A DNA stretch of 34,774 bases from Bdellovibrionales bacterium. Lineage in GTDB: Bacteria > Bdellovibrionota_G > JALEGL01 > JAGRMV01. The notes below the pieces were generated by a model. It saw only the letters and a list, made by a program, of their open reading frames with translations, did not search any database and was not told the origin of the DNA. Positions 1 through 7,127 of this stretch are shown piece after piece. How positions within the stretch are numbered: the stretch's first letter is position 1; each line of letters begins with the position of its first letter. The translations under genes were made by a program, and so were the position numbers. The stretch is from assembly GCA_020434345.1 (NCBI GenBank), contig JAGRAZ010000015.1, forward strand, positions 1-34,774. Reading direction: 5' to 3'.

Positions 1-1
1 A

Positions 2-829
2 AAGCTTGATAAATCGGACCTTACGGATGTTTTACTGGTAGGTGGCCAAACACGAATGCCATTTTTAGCTGATAAAGTATCCAATTTTTTTGGTCGGTCT
101 GCATCGAAGCAAATCAATCCAGATGAAGCAGTTGCAATTGGCGCATCGATACAAGCCAATGCACTTACTTCTGATACTGAAGTTGAGATGTTGCTTCTAG
201 ATGTTACGCCGCTTCCATTGGGGATCCGATCAGCAGGTGGAACTTTTACACGGCTCATTGAAGCCAATACAACAGTGCCTGTTCTTAAAAAGAAGATTTT
301 TACAACTGTTGTAAACAACCAACCTTCTGTCCGTGTGCAAGTGTATCAAGGCTTTAGCCCGGCAGCAGAAGAGAACGAACTTTTGGGTGAATTTGTTTTG
401 GAGGGTATCCGCAGAGCTTCTGCAGGGGAGCCTGAAATTGAAGTTACATTTCATATCGATGCCAATGGTATTGTTCAGGTATCAGCCAAAGATTTAGACA
501 CCAATAAAGAGCAGTCCATTCGCGTAACCATGTCCAGCGGATTGACAGACGAAGAAATCGAAGAGATGACGCAAGCTGCTCAAACCTTAGAGATCAAACT
601 GCGTGATGAAGAAGAGTCAGAATCTATTGCGCAAAAAAATGAACTCGTCTTGCACAAGGTACGCAAGTTGTTTTTAACCAAGAAAAACAGTCTGAATGCA
701 GAGCGGGTAAAACAAATTCAAATGTTTATGGCGCATGCACAGTCTGTTATTGCACAAAAAGACATTGATGAACTTCGTGAGCTCTATTCTCAACTTCAAA
801 ACACACAAAAACAACTCGAAAATGAGTAG
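2..829 (+). CDS. Hsp70 chaperone (DnaK/HscA-like), C-terminal part; 5' end outside window
   Basis: ATP-dependent chaperone of the Hsp70 family; the reading frame is open from the first bases of the window, so the start and most of the ATPase domain are missing. What remains begins in the last ATPase block (LLVGGQTRMP, then NPDEAVAIGASIQA). It continues through the linker (LLLDVTPLPLGI) into the substrate-binding beta sandwich (VYQGFSPAAEENELLGEFVLEGI and DANGIVQVSAKD). The helical lid is short and ends in a Gln/Lys/Glu-rich tail without the acidic EEVD/EEK-like end of canonical DnaK, so a specialised paralogue is as likely as housekeeping dnaK. The stop overlaps the next gene's start by 8 bases (ATGAGTAG), so the two are probably translationally coupled. 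Family assignment is certain; DnaK versus HscA is not. Confidence 0.93.
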   Translation, partial: KLDKSDLTDVLLVGGQTRMPFLADKVSNFFGRSASKQINPDEAVAIGASIQANALTSDTEVEMLLLDVTPLPLGIRSAGGTFTRLIEANTTVPVLKKKIFTTVVNNQPSVRVQVYQGFSPAAEENELLGEFVLEGIRRASAGEPEIEVTFHIDANGIVQVSAKDLDTNKEQSIRVTMSSGLTDEEIEEMTQAAQTLEIKLRDEEESESIAQKNELVLHKVRKLFLTKKNSLNAERVKQIQMFMAHAQSVIAQKDIDELRELYSQLQNTQKQLENE

Positions 830-1931
830 CATTTATCTCTGCACACCCGGTCCCACAAGGATTCCTGATCGTATTCGTGATGTTATGGCAAAGCCTATGA
901 TTCATCACAGAAGCCCTGAGTTTGAAAAAGTGTTTAGCGAAGTTCGAATGGGTATCAACACGCTTTTGAACAATGATGGTGAGACCATGCTTTTATCTTC
1001 ATCAGGAAGCGGTGGGATGGAAGCTTCTGTTGCATCACTTCTATCACCATCAGATCATGTCATTGTTATTGAATCTGGAAAATTTGGAGAGCGCTGGGTT
1101 GAACTTGCCAAAAGATACCAATTGAGTGCGGATGTGATCAAAGTTCCTTGGGGCAAAGCGGTCGAAGTTTCTGAAATTCAAGAGCTGCTTACACCCAACA
1201 CCAAAGCAGTGCTGACACAGGCATGTGAAACTTCAACAGGCGTTTTTCATCCTATTTCGGAAATAGGAGCTCTTTTGCAAACAATGCCAGATTGTTTGTT
1301 CATTGTGGATGCGATAACTGCACTTGGTATTCACTTGATTGATATGCAAAAAGACGGCATTGACGTTGTGATCGGTGGATCACAAAAAGCTCTCATGTGT
1401 CCTCCGGGTGTGGCGACAGTAAGTTTACGTCAAAAAGCAATTGCACGTCTAAAGGAAAGCCAAACCATGTATCTTTCGCTTCTGAAAGAAATTAAATCGC
1501 AACGAAAAAACACTTCAAGTTTTACGCCTGCCGTAAGTATTATTATGGGTTTATCAGAAGCGCTCAAGATGATTTTTGAAGAAGGAGTTGCGAAGGTTTA
1601 TCAGAGACATCAGCAATTGTCTGCGCATACAAGGCATGTTTTTTCATCATTGGGGTTACCAATCTTTACGGAAGAAAAAGATGCAGCGTTTGGCATCACC
1701 GTTGTGGGCGATGATCTTAGCTGGGATGTAGATGGATGGATTTCTTCACTAAAAAAAGAGTATGGGTTGTGGATCGCAGGTGGGCAAGAGCATCTTAAGG
1801 GAAAAATTTTTCGATATGCGCATATGGGATATGTTGATCAAAGTTTTGTTGATGAAACCCTATCCATCATTGTTAAAAGCTTACAAAAGCATATACAAAC
1901 GCCTTCCTATGAGGAGATTATTCGTCGATGA
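822..1931 (+). CDS. Class V PLP-dependent aminotransferase (serine/alanine-glyoxylate or phosphoserine type)
   Basis: Cytosolic fold-type I, class V aminotransferase of 369 residues. The N-terminus SSIYLCTPGPTRIPDRI is the usual TPGPT start of the serine-pyruvate/alanine-glyoxylate group. The PLP-binding lysine is Lys189 in GGSQKALMCPPG, and the preceding VDAITALG carries the Asp that contacts the pyridine nitrogen. I chose ATG 822 because it gives this N-terminus directly; the frame extends upstream to 735 but only inside the Hsp70 gene. The gene overlaps Hsp70 by 8 bases and the SerA-like gene by 4 (ATGA). Pairing of such an aminotransferase with a 3-phosphoglycerate dehydrogenase is known from organisms lacking classical SerC, where it supplies the phosphoserine transamination step. 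That role is inferred from context; serine-glyoxylate transamination is the alternative. Confidence 0.9.
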   Translation: MSSIYLCTPGPTRIPDRIRDVMAKPMIHHRSPEFEKVFSEVRMGINTLLNNDGETMLLSSSGSGGMEASVASLLSPSDHVIVIESGKFGERWVELAKRYQLSADVIKVPWGKAVEVSEIQELLTPNTKAVLTQACETSTGVFHPISEIGALLQTMPDCLFIVDAITALGIHLIDMQKDGIDVVIGGSQKALMCPPGVATVSLRQKAIARLKESQTMYLSLLKEIKSQRKNTSSFTPAVSIIMGLSEALKMIFEEGVAKVYQRHQQLSAHTRHVFSSLGLPIFTEEKDAAFGITVVGDDLSWDVDGWISSLKKEYGLWIAGGQEHLKGKIFRYAHMGYVDQSFVDETLSIIVKSLQKHIQTPSYEEIIRR

Positions 1932-2875
1932 AGAAATATCGTATTTTGGTTTCAGATGCAGTCGATCAAGAGGGCCTGCAAAATTTAATGAAGATTGATG
2001 AGTTCGATGTTGTCGATGGTTCAAAGTGGGATCGTGAAAAGCTTTTACAGGAGATCAAAGGTTTTCATGGGCTTGTTGTTAGAAGTTCAACGCAAGTAGA
2101 TCAAGCGTTGTTGGAACAGGCAAGCGCAATGCGAGTCGTTTGTCGTGCTGGCACAGGTGTAGACAATATTGATGTTACGTATGCAAAACAAAAAAATATT
2201 GTAGTTATGAATACCCCCGGTACCAATGCACAAGCTGCAGCTGAGCTGACCTTGGGATTAATGCTGACGATGGTGCGCGATATTCCCAATGCAATTTCTT
2301 CTCTGAAAAATGGACAGTGGGATCGAAAAAAGTGGGTAGGTTCAGAGCTTCATCAAAAAACACTAGGTATCATTGGACTTGGAAATATTGGACAGCGTGT
2401 GGGCATGATGGCGCATGCATTTGGCATGAAAGTAGTCTGCTTTGATCCCTATCAAAAGCAAACGCACGCCACACCATTTTCCATGGAAATGGTGGACGTT
2501 GATGTGCTTTGGATGCGTTCAGATTTTATAACACTTCATGCAACACTCACGGATCAAACGAGAAATTTGATTTGTGAGAAAACCATCCAGAAAATGAAGA
2601 AAGGTGTATACATCATCAATTGCGCGCGTGCCGAGCTCCTTAATACCAAGGATGTGCTCCAGGGTTTAGAAAGCGGTCAAGTCGCTGGGCTGGCCCTAGA
2701 CGTCTTAGATCAGGAGCCACCGCCGGAGAATCACCCTTTTTTGCACCATCCACATGTTTGGGTAACCCCGCATATTGGCGCTTCTACAAAAGAGGCTCAG
2801 TCTAATGTTATGGGACAAACGCTTTTTCAGCTACAAAGCTTTTTTCTGTCAAATAACGTTCTCCACGCCCTGTAG
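1928..2875 (+). CDS. serA: D-3-phosphoglycerate dehydrogenase-like D-2-hydroxyacid dehydrogenase (short form)
   Basis: NAD-dependent D-2-hydroxyacid dehydrogenase, probably oxidising 3-phosphoglycerate for serine synthesis. It has 315 residues, the short form without the C-terminal regulatory ACT domain. Visible signatures are RAGTGVDNIDV, the Rossmann motif GLGNIGQRVG, the catalytic Arg in INCARAE, the Glu in LDVLDQEPP and the His in TPHIGAST. The usual CARGGIVDE segment reads CARAELLNTKD here, keeping the Arg but losing the double glycine. ATG 1928 overlaps the stop of the aminotransferase by four bases, so the two steps of the pathway are likely made together. Lack of ACT suggests no serine feedback through that domain. 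Other hydroxyacid substrates cannot be excluded. Confidence 0.87.
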   Translation: MKKYRILVSDAVDQEGLQNLMKIDEFDVVDGSKWDREKLLQEIKGFHGLVVRSSTQVDQALLEQASAMRVVCRAGTGVDNIDVTYAKQKNIVVMNTPGTNAQAAAELTLGLMLTMVRDIPNAISSLKNGQWDRKKWVGSELHQKTLGIIGLGNIGQRVGMMAHAFGMKVVCFDPYQKQTHATPFSMEMVDVDVLWMRSDFITLHATLTDQTRNLICEKTIQKMKKGVYIINCARAELLNTKDVLQGLESGQVAGLALDVLDQEPPPENHPFLHHPHVWVTPHIGASTKEAQSNVMGQTLFQLQSFFLSNNVLHAL

Positions 2876-2940
2876 AAGGTAAGAAACGGCTATACAGGTG
2901 TAAGGTTTATTGATATTGGCTTTCAAGGAGTAAAAAAATC

Positions 2941-4233
2941 ATGCAAAACATCGTACTTGTAGGCACCCAATGGGGAGACGAAGGAAAAGGTAAAATTGTA
3001 GATTACCTTTCAGAAAAAGCTGATTATGTTGTTCGTTTTCAGGGCGGCAACAATGCTGGACATACGGTCATCATTGGCGATCAAAAAATTGTACTTCATT
3101 TTATTCCTTCTGGAATCTTACGCCAAAACACTGTTTGTATGATTGGCAATGGGGTTGTTGTAAATATCAAAGCATTGTTTGAAGAAGTAAAAATGCTACA
3201 AAAATTAGGATTTCAAGTTACGCCAGAAAATTTACGCATCAGTGAAAATGCACATTTGATTTTACCGTACCATATTTACATGGATATTTTAGCAGAGAAG
3301 AATAGGGGTGATCAGAAGATCGGCACAACTGCTAAAGGCATTGGGCCTGCCTATGCAGATAAAATATCGCGTACGGGTATTCGCATGTCACATCTTCGTG
3401 ACATGAAAGATTTTGAACAGAGAGTCAGATATAACATTGAACAAAAAAACACACTCATTGCGCATTTGTACAAAGATGAAGTTATTGAATATCAGTATGT
3501 TCATGATGAAATCATAGAGTTTCGAGATTGGGTATTGCCTTTTCTGACCAATGTTTCAACAGAGCTTAGACAAGCACATCACAAAGGTAAGAAAGTATTA
3601 TTTGAAGGTGCTCAAGGCACATCACTGGATATTGACCATGGAACCTATCCATTTGTAACATCAAGTAACACTGTCGCTGGTGGAGCTTGTGTGGGTGCAG
3701 GTGTGGGGCCCACAATGATTGATGGTGTCATAGGTGTTTGTAAGGCGTATACTACCAGAGTCGGTTCTGGACCTTTTCCAACGGAGCTTATGGATGAAGT
3801 CGGCAAAGCCATTGCACAAAAGGGGCAAGAATTTGGTGCAACAACAGGAAGACCTCGGCGATGTGGTTGGCTTGATGGCGTATTTTTGAGTCACGCTGTT
3901 TGGGTCAATGGCGTTACAGATTTAGCGATGACAAAACTAGACGTACTTTCAGGTTTCGAAACCATCAAAATCGCAACAAGTTACCGATATCCAACGGGCG
4001 TTACATCAAACGCATTTGTCTCGGAGAATGACGTACTTGAAAAAGTTGAACCCGTGTATGAGGAGCTATCGGGTTGGGAAGTTATTCCTAAAGATTGCAC
4101 CAGCCTAGCGCAAATGCCGCAAACAGTGCAAAAGTTTCTCTCTCGTGTAGAGGAAATTGCAGGCACCCGAGTTTCGCTACTCTCAACAGGTCCTGATAGG
4201 CGAGATCAAATTGTCATTCACGATTTTTTCTAA
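2941..4233 (+). CDS. purA: Adenylosuccinate synthetase
   Basis: GTP-dependent ligation of IMP and aspartate to adenylosuccinate, the first committed step from IMP to AMP, in the cytosol. At 430 residues it is full length. The N-terminal P-loop GTQWGDEGKGK (8-18) includes the catalytic Asp13; NNAGHTV carries the catalytic His; GTTAKGIGPAY and FEGAQGTSLDIDHGTYPFV are diagnostic; TGRPRRCGW and the C-terminal STGPDRRDQIV (guanine site) are present. A strong ribosome-binding site, AAGGAG, lies 8 bases before ATG 2941. It follows the serA-like gene after 65 bases and may have its own promoter or be cotranscribed. No anomalies. Confidence 0.98.
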   Translation: MQNIVLVGTQWGDEGKGKIVDYLSEKADYVVRFQGGNNAGHTVIIGDQKIVLHFIPSGILRQNTVCMIGNGVVVNIKALFEEVKMLQKLGFQVTPENLRISENAHLILPYHIYMDILAEKNRGDQKIGTTAKGIGPAYADKISRTGIRMSHLRDMKDFEQRVRYNIEQKNTLIAHLYKDEVIEYQYVHDEIIEFRDWVLPFLTNVSTELRQAHHKGKKVLFEGAQGTSLDIDHGTYPFVTSSNTVAGGACVGAGVGPTMIDGVIGVCKAYTTRVGSGPFPTELMDEVGKAIAQKGQEFGATTGRPRRCGWLDGVFLSHAVWVNGVTDLAMTKLDVLSGFETIKIATSYRYPTGVTSNAFVSENDVLEKVEPVYEELSGWEVIPKDCTSLAQMPQTVQKFLSRVEEIAGTRVSLLSTGPDRRDQIVIHDFF

Positions 4234-4264
4234 CATTTTCAAGGATTTCTAACGCATAAAATGC

Positions 4265-4293
4265 TTGAAACCCATGGCAAACTCCGTTATAAA
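4265..4293 (+). promoter_or_regulatory. Sigma-70-type promoter of the tRNA-Lys gene
   Basis: TTGAAA (4265-4270), a 17-base spacer and TATAAA (4288-4293). Transcription would start near 4300, about ten bases before the mature tRNA-Lys 5' end. Spacing and placement are ideal; the call is from sequence alone. Confidence 0.7.
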
Positions 4294-4310
4294 CGCCAAA
4301 GCTTTTTGAT

Positions 4311-4385
4311 GGGCCGGTAGCTCAGGGGTAGAGCATTTGACTTTTAATCAAAGGGTCGATGGTTCGAATCCATCCCGGCTCACCA
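4311..4385 (+). tRNA. tRNA-Lys (anticodon TTT), CCA encoded
   Basis: Full cloverleaf by eye. Acceptor arm GGGCCGG pairs with CCGGCTC (one G-U). The D arm is GCTC...GAGC. Anticodon stem TTTGA/TCAAA encloses loop CTTTTAA, giving anticodon TTT. The T loop is TTCGAAT. Discriminator A is followed by an encoded CCA (4383-4385). It is preceded by a good promoter and followed 89 bases later by tRNA-Glu, so the two may be one transcript. Confidence 0.96.
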
Positions 4386-4474
4386 GTCTTCGTTTTAATT
4401 TGTACCCCACGAAGGCAAACCCAACAAAGCCCGATAGGCAAAGTGGGTTAAACATCAAAAATGCTCAACCATGC

Positions 4475-4552
4475 GTCTCGTTCGTCTAGCCTGGTCCAGG
4501 ACATCGCCCTTTCACGGCGGTAACACGGGTTCGAATCCCGTACGAGACGCCA
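4475..4552 (+). tRNA. tRNA-Glu (anticodon TTC), CCA encoded
   Basis: Acceptor GTCTCGT (4475-4481) pairs perfectly with ACGAGAC (4542-4548). Discriminator G is followed by encoded CCA (4550-4552). The anticodon arm has loop CTTTCAC, anticodon TTC; T stem ACGGG/CCCGT flanks the TTCGAAT loop. An alternative register starting at 4473 also pairs, but it leaves no CCA and misaligns the arms, so I prefer 4475. Confidence 0.95.
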
Positions 4553-4807
4553 CTTTTTACTTTTCTTCTTCGTATTTTTCCACCCAGTTTCGTACTCTCT
4601 CCTCAACGATCCTCATGTATTTGACATACACTCCGGTGCTTCGTTCGTCGCGGCCTCGACAGACAAAACATCTCCTGCGAATATATAAGAAAAGCTGTAA
4701 GATCTGTTTGTTTTAGCTGCGTACCCACTGGGCAAAAAAATACTTTGAAGAAAAGTAAAAAGTACATTGGTTTTTTGTCGATGCGGATTTTTGATGTAGA
4801 ATGGGCC

Positions 4808-5440
4808 ATGTCAAAATCAACAAGATCAACCGCGGCTTTTAGCCTTGTTGAGTTGATGATCGCAGTTACTGTAATCGGTATATTGGCCTCGCTGTCTGTT
4901 GCAAGTTATGGCAAGTACAAGATCAAAGCCAAGGTGGCTGAAGCCAATCAGTTTATTGCAAATATACAAAAAGCACAGAGCACGTACCTGCTAGACAATG
5001 GCACATATCGAACACTGTCAGCCAATCCAACAACACTCATACCAGAAGCAACCAATCAAATTGAACTGCAAGATTCATGGACAGCCATAGGATCACCGAT
5101 TCCTGTGGGTGCAAAAACGTACTGGGGATACGCTGCAATCGCAGGCTATGTGGATGGATCAAGTACAGAATATGAAATTGCGGCAGACGGTACATCTGCT
5201 GTTGCGGGCGGGTATACATTTGGACCTCATCCAACCTCAGGAAGTGGAACATGTCCAAGTACATCTGATCCTGCAGATGTAGGATTGACTCTAAGTGATA
5301 ATATCAATTGGGTGTTAATTATTGCAACAGCGGACTTTATTGATGACGGGGGAAGTTGTTCGCTTTTATTTCAAACTTTAATTCACGATGGTGCATCGAC
5401 ATTAACCAGTCCACAAATCCAAGTAAACGTAGGCGAGTAG
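4808..5440 (+). CDS. Type IV pilin / pseudopilin-like protein
   Basis: Secreted or fibre-forming pilin-like protein of 210 residues. The N-terminus is a short basic leader followed by the hydrophobic prepilin helix, FSLVELMIAVTVIGILASL, with Glu at +5 of the mature protein. The prepilin peptidase site reads STAA|FSLVE, with Ala instead of the usual Gly at -1. After the helix come KYKIKAKVAEANQFIANIQKAQ, typical of PilA/GspG-type stalks, and a globular domain with two cysteines near the C-terminus (GTCPST and GGSCSLL) that could form the closing disulfide. I chose ATG 4808 because it gives a normal-length leader; upstream in-frame starts (TTG 4745, ATG 4781) give an overlong one. It stands alone, with no assembly genes nearby, and ends three bases from the convergent CBS gene. 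Major pilin versus minor pseudopilin cannot be decided. Confidence 0.85.
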   Translation: MSKSTRSTAAFSLVELMIAVTVIGILASLSVASYGKYKIKAKVAEANQFIANIQKAQSTYLLDNGTYRTLSANPTTLIPEATNQIELQDSWTAIGSPIPVGAKTYWGYAAIAGYVDGSSTEYEIAADGTSAVAGGYTFGPHPTSGSGTCPSTSDPADVGLTLSDNINWVLIIATADFIDDGGSCSLLFQTLIHDGASTLTSPQIQVNVGE

Positions 5441-5443
5441 TCC

Positions 5444-5866
5444 TTAAAAGCAAAGTTCAGGTTTTTGCTCTGCAATTAAATGAAGAAAGTCTGCCTCGGT
5501 AATGATGCCAACTAGCTTTTGTCCACGCATCACAGGCAAACATCCAATCTTGTTCTCATCCATGATTTGTGCGGCTTCTGCAATCGTTGTCTCAGCTGTG
5601 GTGGTTAAAACATTTTTGATCATGATGCTTTGGATTGGAATATGATGATAAAATTCTTCTCTTTCATCTGCATCTAAATCAGAAAAAACAGAAACAGAAG
5701 CTTTCAACAGATCACGATGTGTTACCAAACCGACTAAATTTTGGTTGTGATCGACAACAGGAATGTGGCGAACCATCTCCATATTCATCAGGTTATTTGC
5801 TAGATCTAACCGATCGCTATCTTGAAGAGTGAAAACATCCCGGGTCATGATGTCCCTGACCAACAT
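5444..5866 (-). CDS. Two-CBS-domain protein
   Basis: Small cytosolic protein of 140 residues consisting only of two CBS motifs (about 1-60 and 75-130), which together form a Bateman module that normally binds adenine nucleotides or S-adenosylmethionine. The start MLVRDIMTRDVFTLQ and the second repeat IQSIMIKNVLTTTAETTIAEAA show the classic MxxxxxT pattern; VVDHNQNLVGLVTHRDLL and VMRGQKLVGIITEADFL are the two repeat ends. There is no fused effector domain, so it probably regulates a partner or senses energy charge. An AAAAGGA ribosome-binding site precedes ATG 5866. It converges on the pilin gene and lies downstream of the histone gene on the same strand, with 160 bases between. Function beyond ligand binding is unknown. 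Confidence 0.9.
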   Translation of the reverse strand: MLVRDIMTRDVFTLQDSDRLDLANNLMNMEMVRHIPVVDHNQNLVGLVTHRDLLKASVSVFSDLDADEREEFYHHIPIQSIMIKNVLTTTAETTIAEAAQIMDENKIGCLPVMRGQKLVGIITEADFLHLIAEQKPELCF

Positions 5867-6026
5867 ACAAACATCCTTTTCTCCCGAATCGCCTACACCT
5901 AAAAGCTACACCTTTGCCAAGATCATTGTCTAGAAAAAAATATAGATATCACAACGCATACGCAAGTATTCATATGCGCGTAACTTTACGATAAATTTTG
6001 TGCGTTATAGAGTGATTGAATAAGAA

Positions 6027-6209
6027 CTAAAAGTCCCGATCCATAACGGTTTTACGGCGGTCTTTTTGTGCTCTCTCAATTGCTTCGTCACATAAGTTTC
6101 TAATCTTGTCCGATAGAACTTCTGCAACAGAAGAAGAGGTGCTCATGCCAGCTTTGTCTTTAATGTATTTTTTTAGTTTAGATACTACAATCAATGTTTC
6201 GTTACTCAT
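6027..6209 (-). CDS. Bacterial histone (short histone-fold protein)
   Basis: A 60-residue protein recognisable as a single histone fold. It aligns without gaps to the archaeal histone HMfB, as I recall that sequence, over its C-terminal half. Here E42-A43-I44 and R52-K53-T54-V55 with D59 match EAI, RKTI and D59 of HMfB, so the Arg52-Asp59 clamp of the L2 loop is present. Helix 1 (about 6-20) carries SKLKKYIKDKAG. The long helix 2 spans about 25-48. The chain stops at F60, where helix 3 would begin. It is expected to be a DNA-binding dimer in the nucleoid. Bdellovibrio bacteriovorus has a comparably short, abundant histone (Bd0055). An AAAAGGTAG ribosome-binding site precedes ATG 6209. Upstream at 6266-6306 lie two inverted repeats (CATGAAAA arms; CCATA/TATGG arms) that could be regulatory or end the sulfur operon. 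Function is inferred from fold. Confidence 0.85.
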   Translation of the reverse strand: MSNETLIVVSKLKKYIKDKAGMSTSSSVAEVLSDKIRNLCDEAIERAQKDRRKTVMDRDF

Positions 6210-6265
6210 GTCTACCTTTTAACCAAGAAAAGATTGAAATGACAAAGATTTTTTACTTTCTTATC

Positions 6266-6289
6266 CATGAAAAGCTAGATTTTTTCATG
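6266..6289. repeat. Inverted repeat upstream of the histone gene
   Basis: Perfect 8-base arms CATGAAAA (6266-6273) and TTTTCATG (6282-6289) around an 8-base spacer. A second small inverted repeat, CCATA-GGGG-TATGG, follows at 6293-6306. They lie between the end of the TauE gene and the histone gene, both leftward. No T-run follows on the minus strand, so a factor-independent terminator is doubtful; an operator for the histone gene is the alternative. Confidence 0.45.
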
Positions 6290-6331
6290 CGACCATAGGG
6301 GTATGGAAATAAATCCTTTAATATTAATATG

Positions 6332-7114
6332 TTAAGTAAATAATACTTCTTTGCCCACAATCCAAAGCGCAATTACCAGAAGAAAATATCCAAAGTATTT
6401 TTTAAGTGTTTCTTGTGAAACTGTTTGAGATTTTTGTATGCCAATCCAAAGACCGATCAGCGCGATAGAGCAAAATGTAAGTAAAAGTTTCCAATTCATG
6501 TGAGGATTCACTTGAAGCTCGCCCAAAAAACCAATGCTTGATTGCAGTGCAATGATCATAAGCGATGTTCCAACGGCTTTTTTCATCTCTAAGCCTCCCC
6601 AAAAAACCAATGCAGGAATAATAAGAAAACCTCCACCAGCGCCCACAAAGCCTGAAATGATTCCCACAAACAAACCTTGCGGTGCAAGCCATGCTGGATG
6701 TGTTTTTTTTGCTTCAGATAAAGTATGCGAAGTTGAACGAATCATTTTAATGGATGAAGCAAGTACCAGCATTGAGAAGACCACAAGGATGAATTGGTCT
6801 TTTGTGATCATCGGGGATGAAAGAACGATTTCAGGTAGGCTTGGGACAATAAAGCGTCGACTGGTATACACGCCAATAATGGCTGGAATGGCAAAGATGA
6901 GCCCAGTCTTATACTGAAGAAGTTTTTCTCGATGGTATCGCCAAGCACCAATCCAAGCAGCAAATCCTACAACAAAGAGAGAATACCCTGTTGCTTTGGT
7001 AGCAGGCACCCCAAACAAATACACAAATACAGGTACGCTAATGATTGATCCGCCTGCACCCATAAGACCTAAAACAAGTCCCATGAGCAATGCGCCTATC
7101 CATCCTACAATCAT
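6332..7114 (-). CDS. TauE/SafE (TSUP) family sulfite/sulfonate exporter
   Basis: Inner-membrane anion exporter of 260 residues with about eight hydrophobic segments. It has the internal duplication typical of the family, seen as GLVLGLMGAGGSIISVP near residue 12 and GIISGFVGAGGGFLIIPAL around 150. It is the last gene of a leftward operon after the rhodanese/membrane protein and the persulfide-dioxygenase-like enzyme. Sulfite made by the latter is therefore the natural substrate (inference from context). A good TAAGGA ribosome-binding site precedes ATG 7114, 13 bases after the upstream stop. The family also moves other small anions, so substrate is not proven. Confidence 0.92.
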   Translation of the reverse strand: MIVGWIGALLMGLVLGLMGAGGSIISVPVFVYLFGVPATKATGYSLFVVGFAAWIGAWRYHREKLLQYKTGLIFAIPAIIGVYTSRRFIVPSLPEIVLSSPMITKDQFILVVFSMLVLASSIKMIRSTSHTLSEAKKTHPAWLAPQGLFVGIISGFVGAGGGFLIIPALVFWGGLEMKKAVGTSLMIIALQSSIGFLGELQVNPHMNWKLLLTFCSIALIGLWIGIQKSQTVSQETLKKYFGYFLLVIALWIVGKEVLFT

Positions 7115-7127
7115 TGTTCCTTACACC

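Noticed and set aside
735-821. N-terminal extension of the aminotransferase
   Set aside because: It lies within the Hsp70 gene, adds an unrelated low-complexity leader, and ATG 822 gives the family's normal N-terminus.
4234-4270. purA terminator from TTTCAAG / CTTGAAA
   Set aside because: The arms are short with a large loop and no T-run; the right arm overlaps the tRNA promoter.
4471-4716. 81-codon plus-strand frame after 4471
   Set aside because: It starts inside the tRNA-Glu gene and encodes no recognisable protein.
6534-6917. 127-codon frame antisense to the TauE gene
   Set aside because: The opposite strand is a clear membrane exporter with ribosome site and operon context; this is a shadow frame.
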